From JBBDWJ01 sp040902925 (lineage in GTDB: Bacteria > Acidobacteriota > Terriglobia > Bryobacterales > UBA6623): a DNA stretch of 22,907 nucleotides. Below the pieces are notes generated by a model. The model saw nothing but the letters and a program-made list of their open reading frames with translations, ran no database searches and was not told where the DNA came from. A program made the position numbers and the translations under genes. The DNA is taken from assembly GCA_040902925.1 (NCBI GenBank), contig JBBDWJ010000197.1, positions 1 to 22,907 on the forward strand, written 5' to 3'. Of this stretch, positions 7,048 to 12,630 are shown in pieces. Every line of letters starts with the position of its first letter. The stretch's first letter is position 1.

Positions 7048-7239
7048 CTAGCTGACGGCGCGATCCAGCAGCCAGATCACTAAAACAATCAGGCCCGCGA
7101 TGCCAAACAGCTTTACGGCAAAGCCAAAATCCTGGCGCGGGCTCAGGGGCTTTGGATCGGGCCCTGCTTCCGCTTGCGTGCTGCTGGCGCCGCCGGTTCC
7201 GGCAGGTCCGCGGGCAGCCTTCGTCTGGATATTAATCAT
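7048..7239 (-). CDS. small single-pass membrane protein, hypothetical
   Basis: 63 aa from the ATG at 7239, which has AAGGAG five bases upstream. The frame is open back to 7455 but the longer N-terminus is Pro/Arg-rich and not protein-like. The N-terminal 37 residues are Gly/Ala/Pro-rich and predicted disordered. Residues about 38-58 (FGFAVKLFGIAGLIVLVIWL) form one transmembrane helix, followed by LDRAVS. It lies just ahead of the NagB-like gene on the same strand. I do not recognise the family. Confidence 0.7.
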   Translation of the reverse strand: MINIQTKAARGPAGTGGASSTQAEAGPDPKPLSPRQDFGFAVKLFGIAGLIVLVIWLLDRAVS

Positions 7240-7360
7240 ACAATCTCCTTGGTCACGCACGAATAAATCCCGGCTTGCAGCCGGAGCGCGTCCCGGCCTT
7301 GGCCGTGCCGCCTTGGCGGGAAGCGCGTTTGCGGCGGCGCGAAATGCGCCGATCCGCGGA

Positions 7361-7726
7361 TTAGCAATGTGCGGGGTGACCAGGAGGCGCCCGGATAGCA
7401 ATCGAGGCGCGATTCGCGGCGTCGGGAAGGCCGGCATCAGCAGCAGGAAGATCAAACTGCAACCCGGCGTGAGAGGCTAATGGCCGCAACCGGGAAGGCG
7501 CAGCCGTTTTGGGCAGATCATTGCCGCCGTCAGCGTGCCGCTTGCGTGTTGCGTCGCAAAGCGCGGCGGTGGAGCTCAGTTCGAAAGCCAGCAGTGTAGC
7601 CGCCGGCGAACCGATATCGGAGTCCGGACGCGGTTGCCAGTGCGCAACGCTCGTGGCAGCCCAACAAAGGGAAACCGCCAGCAGCAACGCTGTCACGGCT
7701 CGTCGGACTTGCCCAGGCTGGGACAT
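7361..7726 (-). CDS. putative small secreted protein, hypothetical
   Basis: 121 aa from the ATG at 7726. The N-terminus resembles a signal peptide (QVRRAVTALLLAVSLCWAA, with a possible cleavage after SVA near residue 28). The mature part has two or three Cys and His residues, no recognisable domain, and a Pro/Ala-rich end (APPGHPAHC). No ribosome binding site is clear, so the call leans on the leader and the open frame. It lies 121 bases upstream of the 63-aa membrane protein. It could be spurious. Confidence 0.45.
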   Translation of the reverse strand: MSQPGQVRRAVTALLLAVSLCWAATSVAHWQPRPDSDIGSPAATLLAFELSSTAALCDATRKRHADGGNDLPKTAAPSRLRPLASHAGLQFDLPAADAGLPDAANRASIAIRAPPGHPAHC

Positions 7727-7951
7727 CTATCGCTCATCATATCCGAAAGCCGGACCCGCAAACGACAGACGGCTACGAACCAACGGCTGATTGTTTACTG
7801 GGGTGCTTGATTCCTCGATGCCGGATGAGGCGATGGATCCCGCCGTTGCGGCGACGGCCAGAATCTGGTCTGATCTGTGATGAGCGTTTGGCAACCTTGG
7901 TATCGTCCTCGCCATGCGATCCATCGCCAGGACCAGAGAGGAAACCTTCTC

Positions 7952-8380
7952 ATGAGTAGCGAGCCCCAGGGCCTTGAGAATCAAAGAACATCCATAGCGC
8001 CCATGCTCTCGGTCCGAAAGGGCGCCAAGGCCATCGAGTTCTACGTGGCCGCGTTCGGCGCTCGCGAGTTGTTTCGCGTTGACGACGAGAGTGGCGCCGT
8101 CGTAGCGAGGCTGGGCGTGGAGGAAGCTGAATTCTGGCTCGCCGACGAGTCTCCCGAGCATTTGAATTTCAGCCCTGAATATCTCGGCGGCGGCTCGGTG
8201 CGCATGGTAATGACCGTAAGCGATCCGGATGCCGCCTTCAACCGCGCCGTCAAAGCGGGAGCCAGAGTGATTATGCCCGTGAGCGATCAGTACGGTTGGC
8301 GCTTGGGGAGAATCGTCGATCCATTCGGTCACCACTGGGAAATCGGCAAGCCATTAGGCGATTCCGATCAGAGCAAGTAA
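7952..8380 (+). CDS. VOC (glyoxalase/bleomycin-resistance fold) family protein
   Basis: 142 aa from the ATG at 7952, with AGAGGA nine bases upstream; in-frame ATGs at 7877 and 7880 would add 25 or 24 residues that match nothing. One VOC module pair is visible. PMLSVRKGAKAIEFYVAAFG opens the first beta-alpha-beta unit and SVRMVMTVSDPDAAFNRAVKAG the second. The closing segment YGWRLGRIVDPFGHHWEIGK carries the usual DPFGHxWE metal/turn signature of PhnB-like members. Members are dioxygenases, isomerases or resistance proteins, and the reaction cannot be assigned. It stands alone, with a 42-bp heptamer repeat 25 bases past its stop. Confidence 0.88.
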   Translation: MSSEPQGLENQRTSIAPMLSVRKGAKAIEFYVAAFGARELFRVDDESGAVVARLGVEEAEFWLADESPEHLNFSPEYLGGGSVRMVMTVSDPDAAFNRAVKAGARVIMPVSDQYGWRLGRIVDPFGHHWEIGKPLGDSDQSK

Positions 8381-8405
8381 GCAGAGAAGGGTATACGTGC
8401 ACCCA

Positions 8406-8447
8406 TTTTTGCCTTTTGACTTTTGCACTTTGCCTTTTGCCTTTTCC
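8406..8447 (+). repeat. heptamer tandem repeat array 1 (CTTTTGC, 6 units)
   Basis: Six units with strict 7-base periodicity: TTTTTGC, CTTTTGA, CTTTTGC, ACTTTGC, CTTTTGC, CTTTTCC. It lies in the spacer between the VOC gene and the DUF2238 gene. The same unit order CTTTTGC-ACTTTGC-CTTTTGC recurs at 21015-21042. It is analogous in style to the heptameric short tandem repeats known from cyanobacteria. Read on the minus strand it gives Lys/Arg/Gln-rich frames that are not genes. Confidence 0.9.
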
Positions 8448-8591
8448 TAATCTCGATGCGCGCGCCGCGACCGAGTTTGCCGGCACGAGACGGCCTCGGC
8501 GCGCAGTTCTTTCCAAACCCAATCGGCGCGCATCCAAAGCCCAACGTCTTTCCACCGTAGCAATCGCCCCGGCCGGTGCTACCATACCGCA

Positions 8592-9224
8592 GTGCGCCGC
8601 GAACTCCTTTTCCTCACGCTGCTTTTCTGGGCCCTCACCGCCTGGAGCGCCCTCGAGCCATACGACCTCCACGACTGGTGGCTGGAAATCGCAACTCCCG
8701 TCGCCGGATACGCCGTGCTCGCGGCGACCTGGCGCCGCTTCCGCTTTACGCCGCAATCTTACCGGCTGATGTTCCTCGAAGGGGTGGTACTCATCGTGGG
8801 CGCGCATTACACCCACCAACGCGTGCCGCTATTCAACTGGATCGCCGAACAACTCGGAACAACGCGCAACGACTACGACCGCCTGGCCCATTTCGCCGTC
8901 GGGTTTCTACTCGTCGTTCCCGTGCGCGAGCTGCTCGTGCGCCTGTCGCCGCTGCGTGGCCGCTGGCTTTGGGGGATGAGCTTCGTGGTGATACTGGCCT
9001 GGGCGGCGTTCTACGAAATCTTCGAGTGGTGGGTCGCCGTCCTCGCGGCGCCCGAAGTCGGTATCGCCTTCCTCGGATCCCAAGGCGACGTCTGGGATGC
9101 GCAAAAAGACATGCTGCTGGATGGACTCGGAGCCATCGCTGGGTTGCTTTGCTTCAGCCGCGCTCACGATCGCGAGCTCTCGGGCGTCGCAGCGAACACT
9201 GCCGCACCCTCGTCAAACAATTGA
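8592..9224 (+). CDS. DUF2238 (YjdF-like) integral membrane protein
   Basis: 210 aa from a GTG at 8592, close to the length of E. coli YjdF. Several hydrophobic helices are visible: RRELLFLTLLFWALTAWSAL at the start, LMFLEGVVLIVGAHYTH, LAHFAVGFLLVVPV, MSFVVILAWAAFYEIFEWW and LLDGLGAIAGLL. The conserved polar motifs of the family are present: YDRLAHFAVG, AFYEIFEWW and GSQGDVWDAQKDML. Biochemical function is unknown. No convincing ribosome binding site precedes the GTG. It converges on the VapC gene with only 23 bases between the stops and no terminator-like hairpin. Confidence 0.9.
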   Translation: MRRELLFLTLLFWALTAWSALEPYDLHDWWLEIATPVAGYAVLAATWRRFRFTPQSYRLMFLEGVVLIVGAHYTHQRVPLFNWIAEQLGTTRNDYDRLAHFAVGFLLVVPVRELLVRLSPLRGRWLWGMSFVVILAWAAFYEIFEWWVAVLAAPEVGIAFLGSQGDVWDAQKDMLLDGLGAIAGLLCFSRAHDRELSGVAANTAAPSSNN

Positions 9225-9247
9225 CGATCCGCGGCGATGCGACGGCG

Positions 9248-9673
9248 TCATGCCTTCCAGGGATTCAGAACCGCCACCTGAGCGCTCTGGAAATCTGCGA
9301 CGTTCCGGGACACGATGGTGAGGTTGTAGTGGACAGCCGTCGCCGCGAGTAGCCCATCAATGATAGGCAACGGCACTCCCCTGGACTTGGCTTGCGCTGC
9401 CAGAAAACCCCAACGATCCGCCACGCGCCCATCAATAGGCAGAATGCGGCCTGCAAAGCGCGATTGCAGATCCACTTCCAGCCAGGTCTCCAAACGGCTT
9501 CGCCTCTTACTCTGAGAAAGACCGGCGAGACCCTTGCGAATCTCTCCTAGCGTTAACACGCTGATGTAAAGGAGTGTCTCCTCAGCCTTCTCGATCCAGT
9601 CCATGACGCGGGGTTCGGGGCGGCTGCGTACGAGCTCGGAAATACAATTCGTATCCAACAGGAAGCCGCTCAT
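9248..9673 (-). CDS. vapC: VapC-family toxin (PIN-domain ribonuclease)
   Basis: 141 aa PIN domain. The acidic metal-binding set is visible: Asp7 in FLLDTNCISEL, Glu44 in TLGEIRKGL, Asp106 in PIIDGLLAATA and Asp127 in NVADF. The SELVR and GEIRKG spacing is that of the FitB/VapC group. Family knowledge: VapC toxins are Mg-dependent RNases that cleave tRNA or rRNA and are held inactive by the cognate antitoxin. Its ATG overlaps the antitoxin stop (ATGA, 9670-9673), so the pair is translationally coupled. All catalytic acids are intact, so the toxin is predicted to be active. Confidence 0.93.
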   Translation of the reverse strand: MSGFLLDTNCISELVRSRPEPRVMDWIEKAEETLLYISVLTLGEIRKGLAGLSQSKRRSRLETWLEVDLQSRFAGRILPIDGRVADRWGFLAAQAKSRGVPLPIIDGLLAATAVHYNLTIVSRNVADFQSAQVAVLNPWKA

Positions 9674-9990
9674 ATCTCTATGTCGCGCCCTGCATCCTTA
9701 TCCCGCTCGAAATCTAGTTCAAGACCGACCAAAGGCGATTCTCGAAAAAATTGCAGGAGACTCCGCGGCTGCCGCGAGCGAGCCACAAGTTGATCGAACT
9801 GCTCGGCCGGAACCATGACCACGGCGTCCTTGCCTTGACGAGTAATGAGTTGCGGCCCCTCCGTTCGGGCCAGGCGAAAGACCTCGCTAAAACGGGCCTT
9901 TGCGGTTTGCAGTTGCCATGAGCGGCCCGCCCGGAGTTCCGGCTTGGCGCGGGGCGCTTCGTGCGGGGACTTTTTAGAGGGCCGTGGCAT
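9670..9990 (-). CDS. Phd/YefM-family antitoxin
   Basis: 106 aa. The first 23 residues are a basic, Pro-rich extension (MPRPSKKSPHEAPRAKPELR). The Phd/YefM core follows: SWQLQTAKARFSEVFRLART, then GPQLITRQGKDAVVMVPAEQFDQL, the dimerising DNA-binding fold. The C-terminal part (PLVGLELDFERDKDAGRDIEI) is acidic and is expected to thread through the VapC active site. Its stop overlaps the toxin start by four bases. Three ACTAGT boxes lie 12-49 bases upstream of the ATG and are probable autoregulatory operators. The basic N-terminal extension is longer than in typical Phd proteins, unless the true start lies further in. Confidence 0.9.
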   Translation of the reverse strand: MPRPSKKSPHEAPRAKPELRAGRSWQLQTAKARFSEVFRLARTEGPQLITRQGKDAVVMVPAEQFDQLVARSRQPRSLLQFFRESPLVGLELDFERDKDAGRDIEI

Positions 9991-10001
9991 ATCTTAAAAT
10001 G

Positions 10002-10039
10002 ACTAGTCTGACTAGTTTCAGTATCGGCTAAAAACTAGT
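10002..10039 (-). promoter_or_regulatory. triple ACTAGT operator-like boxes upstream of the antitoxin-toxin operon
   Basis: The 6-base palindrome ACTAGT occurs at 10002-10007, 10011-10016 and 10034-10039, directly before the antitoxin ATG at 9990. The first two are spaced 9 bases start to start, close to one helical turn; the third is 23 bases further, roughly two turns. Phd/YefM-type antitoxins bind pairs of short palindromes at their own promoter, so these are the obvious binding sites. That role is inferred from position and symmetry. Confidence 0.6.
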
Positions 10040-10082
10040 CGCAGTCAAGACGAGAAGGTCGTGGTTCCTGGAAGCCCGCCGG

Positions 10083-11150
10083 CTAATCAATCTTCTTGGC
10101 GCGCATCTCATCGCCGCCAATATGGAAAGTCACGCCGGTAGGAACGCCGTCTGAAGTCAGGTCGAAAACCATCTTGGCGGCGGTCCAGCGGAACGAAAAC
10201 TCTTGGGGCGAGTTCGTCACTAGATCGAGCCCGGCGACAGTAAGCACTTGCGCGAACAGCCGCGAGCCGTCTCGCGTGATGACGATGTTTCCCTGCCTGC
10301 TGAGCTGATATTTGCCGGTGTAGCGGTCCAGCACGTCGGGCGTCAGCGTGATGACCGGTTTTTCGGGGCCGGCGGGCGGGCCGGGGTCGACGGTCTCCTT
10401 CAACTCGCGCACCCAGATATTTCGATAGCGCACCGGGTTTCCGTGGTCTTGCAAAGAGAGCGGTAACTTGTCGGCGTTCGATTCGTAAGGCTTGTATTGC
10501 AGCCACGAAGTGCCGCCCCAGATCTCGACGTTGTCCTGCACCAGAACGCCGTTGTGCAGCACGGTAATTCGGGCCGGCTTCACGAGCGTGCCGTCGGGAA
10601 CAAAGCGCGGCCGGCGGAATACGATGTCATAGCTTTGCCATTCGCCGGCCGGGCGGCTGGCGTTCACTAGCGGCGGATACTGGCCGTAGATCGCGGACGC
10701 CTGCCCGTCGGTGTAAGTGATATTGGTGTCGGAATCGAGAACCTGCACTTCATAGAGTCCCATCAAAAAGACTCCGCTATTGCCTCTTCCCTGCCCCCTG
10801 CCTTCCGCCGGCACCGGAGCCGCCCATTCCACGTGAAGCTGCACGTCGCCGAACGAGTCGCGCGTGTAGACATACCCGCTGCCGCGCACCGACTCCATAT
10901 AACCGTCTTTGACGATCCATCGCGCCGGCCCGCCATCCTGGCTGCGCCACTTGGAGACATCACTGCCGTCGAACAGCACGATGGCGTCGGATGGAGCAGG
11001 CACCGGGAGCGCCAACGATGAAGTTACCTTCGCGGGGCGCGGGCGGTCCATGTCGTGCGCCTTCCATCGCCCCGGCGTCTGCGCCGAGCTGTTGGAGATT
11101 CCCAGAAGTATCGCCATGCCTATGCCGGCAACAAAGACCGGGCCCTTCAT
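10083..11150 (-). CDS. secreted DUF1080 (3-keto-disaccharide hydrolase-type) protein with C-terminal DUF3471 domain
   Basis: 355 aa from the ATG at 11150, giving a clean signal peptide (MKGPVFVAGIGMAILLGI, cleavage near SSAQ); the frame is open to 11225. The DUF1080 jelly-roll domain covers about residues 40-255: AIVLFDGSDVSKWRSQDG, DSFGDVQLHVEWAAP, RGNSGVFLMGLYEVQVLDS, GEWQSYDIVFRRPRF and a final YRNIWVREL. The C-terminal about 85 residues (LDRYTGKYQLSRQGNIVITR to THIG-like FHIGGDEMRAKKID) match the DUF3471 lipocalin-like module usually found on beta-lactamase-type proteins. DUF1080 members act on 3-keto-glycosides. It is divergent from the TIM-barrel/cytochrome pair, suggesting a shared extracytoplasmic sugar pathway. 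Confidence 0.9.
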   Translation of the reverse strand: MKGPVFVAGIGMAILLGISNSSAQTPGRWKAHDMDRPRPAKVTSSLALPVPAPSDAIVLFDGSDVSKWRSQDGGPARWIVKDGYMESVRGSGYVYTRDSFGDVQLHVEWAAPVPAEGRGQGRGNSGVFLMGLYEVQVLDSDTNITYTDGQASAIYGQYPPLVNASRPAGEWQSYDIVFRRPRFVPDGTLVKPARITVLHNGVLVQDNVEIWGGTSWLQYKPYESNADKLPLSLQDHGNPVRYRNIWVRELKETVDPGPPAGPEKPVITLTPDVLDRYTGKYQLSRQGNIVITRDGSRLFAQVLTVAGLDLVTNSPQEFSFRWTAAKMVFDLTSDGVPTGVTFHIGGDEMRAKKID

Positions 11151-11510
11151 CACGTAGCTTTGAGTGCTGTTGGATCGATGTCTCTTTCTCACGCTTCCTC
11201 CGACTGGGCTATGGTTGCATTTCATGCCACGCTATTAGAGGGCAACACGAAACTTGCTCGCAAACGGGCAATCCCTCGTACAAGCGCCGAGTTGCCCGGA
11301 TAGGAGATTCTACCGCCGAATCGTCAGCATCGGCGGAAGCCGTCGCGAAAAACGGCGTTACCGCAAAGCGTGAAACAAGTATCTCAGCATATCGATGCCG
11401 GGCGCGGAAACTCCGGCTCAATTCGGTCGTTATTGTCTCAAGCTCTCGCATGATATACTGCAACCCGGCGAATCGCTAGTGCGCGCGTGCTGCACCAGGA
11501 CACGACTACC
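11151..11510. other. divergent intergenic region between DUF1080 and epimerase genes
   Basis: 360 bases with no supportable gene. It must hold the promoters for both transcription units. A plausible plus-strand -10 box is described separately. No inverted repeat or operator clear enough to name was seen. Confidence 0.5.
11430..11459 (+). promoter_or_regulatory. candidate sigma70-type promoter for epimerase-cytochrome unit
   Basis: TATACT at 11454-11459 matches the -10 consensus at five of six positions. A weak -35 (TTATTG at 11430-11435) lies 18 bases upstream. The predicted start near 11466 is about 45 bases before the ATG at 11511. Confidence 0.4.
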
Positions 11511-12572
11511 ATGACGAGACGTGAGATTCTCAAAGCCGCCGCCGTTGCGGCCCCTGCGTTGAGCTTGGCCGGCGCCGCCTCCGCTGCCGGAGAAAAAGTA
11601 CTCAAGAACATGGGCTCGGCGGGCCCGGGCCTGGGCGCTCGCATCCGCGCCGCCCGCCAGGCCGGCAAGGAATTCGACATCGTCGAATACTGTCACGAAA
11701 AAGGTCTTGGCGCGGCGCACACCTACCTGCGGGGCGAGCTTGACGCGGCGGAAATAAGCAAACTCCGCGCTCAGATCAACAAATATGACATGCGGCTGAC
11801 GATGGGTTTGCGTTCGCCGCGCACTGACGCCGATCTGCCGGCCTACGAAGCCGCCGTCAAAGCCGCTTCCGAAATGGACGGCCGTGTTGCCTGCGTCCAT
11901 GACCCTTTTTCGGGACGCCGCTATGAGCAATTCAAAAGCGCCGCCGAGTTTCATGAATTCGACGCCCTGTGCAAGACCGCGGTGCAGCGCGCCGAGCCCA
12001 TCCTGCGCAAATACAAAATGCCGCTCGCGATCGAGAATCACAAGGGCTGGCGCGCCGACGAGCTCGCCGCCTGGGTGAAATCGACGGGCAGCGAATACGT
12101 CGGCGTCTGCCTCGACATGGTCAACAACGTCTCACTGATCGAAGCCCCGATGCAAACGATCGAGACCTTGGCGCCCTATACATTTTTCGTCAGCTTCAAA
12201 GACATCGGCGTGGACTTTTACGAAGAAGGATTACTGCTTTCGGAAGTGCCCTTCGGCGACGGCCACCTCGATCTGGCTGCGGTCGTCGCGATGATGCAAA
12301 AGAAAAATCCTAATATGCTGTTCCAGCTCGAAATGATCACGCGCGATCCCTTGAAGGTGCCGATTTTTACCGAGCAGTACTGGAAGGTTTACGACGACAA
12401 GAGCCCGGTGCCGCCTCGCGACCTCGCGATGCTAATCGATTGGGTGCGCAATCATCCGCCGAAGAAGCCGCTGCCGCGAACCTCGGGTTTGACACCTGAG
12501 CAGCAGCTTGCTCTAGAGGATGCCTGCAATCAGCAGTGTATTGACTACGCGCGGGCGAATCTGCCGTTGTAG
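11511..12572 (+). CDS. Tat-exported sugar isomerase/epimerase-type TIM barrel protein
   Basis: 353 aa from the ATG at 11511. A twin-arginine leader opens it (MTRREILKAAAVAAP, cleavage near ASAAG), so the protein is exported folded, probably with bound metal. The rest is an AP-endonuclease-2-like xylose isomerase TIM barrel: ARQAGKEFDIVEYCHEKGLG, KMPLAIENHKGWRADELAAW, VGVCLDMVNNVSLIEAP, FFVSFKDIGVDFYEEG, and LFQLEMITRDPLKVP near the end. The Glu in AIENH, Asp in CLDMVN and Glu in QLEM are candidate metal ligands. It is 58 bases upstream of the cytochrome gene on the same strand, so the two are likely co-transcribed. The substrate is unknown; periplasmic keto-sugar epimerisation fits the neighbours. 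Confidence 0.88.
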   Translation: MTRREILKAAAVAAPALSLAGAASAAGEKVLKNMGSAGPGLGARIRAARQAGKEFDIVEYCHEKGLGAAHTYLRGELDAAEISKLRAQINKYDMRLTMGLRSPRTDADLPAYEAAVKAASEMDGRVACVHDPFSGRRYEQFKSAAEFHEFDALCKTAVQRAEPILRKYKMPLAIENHKGWRADELAAWVKSTGSEYVGVCLDMVNNVSLIEAPMQTIETLAPYTFFVSFKDIGVDFYEEGLLLSEVPFGDGHLDLAAVVAMMQKKNPNMLFQLEMITRDPLKVPIFTEQYWKVYDDKSPVPPRDLAMLIDWVRNHPPKKPLPRTSGLTPEQQLALEDACNQQCIDYARANLPL

Positions 12573-12630
12573 GCCGAGGCGGAAACACGAACAGAGCGAA
12601 GCAGCTCACAAAACCACCCCGGAGTGTTCG

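Noticed and set aside
7727..8335. 202-aa minus-strand open frame
   Set aside because: Antisense to the VOC-family gene, which has clear family motifs; the minus translation has none.
8406..8447. Heptamer array considered as a CRISPR or a coding Lys/Arg-rich repeat
   Set aside because: The unit is 7 bases with no spacers, so not CRISPR. The Lys/Arg/Gln-rich minus frames at both arrays lack starts and differ outside the repeat.
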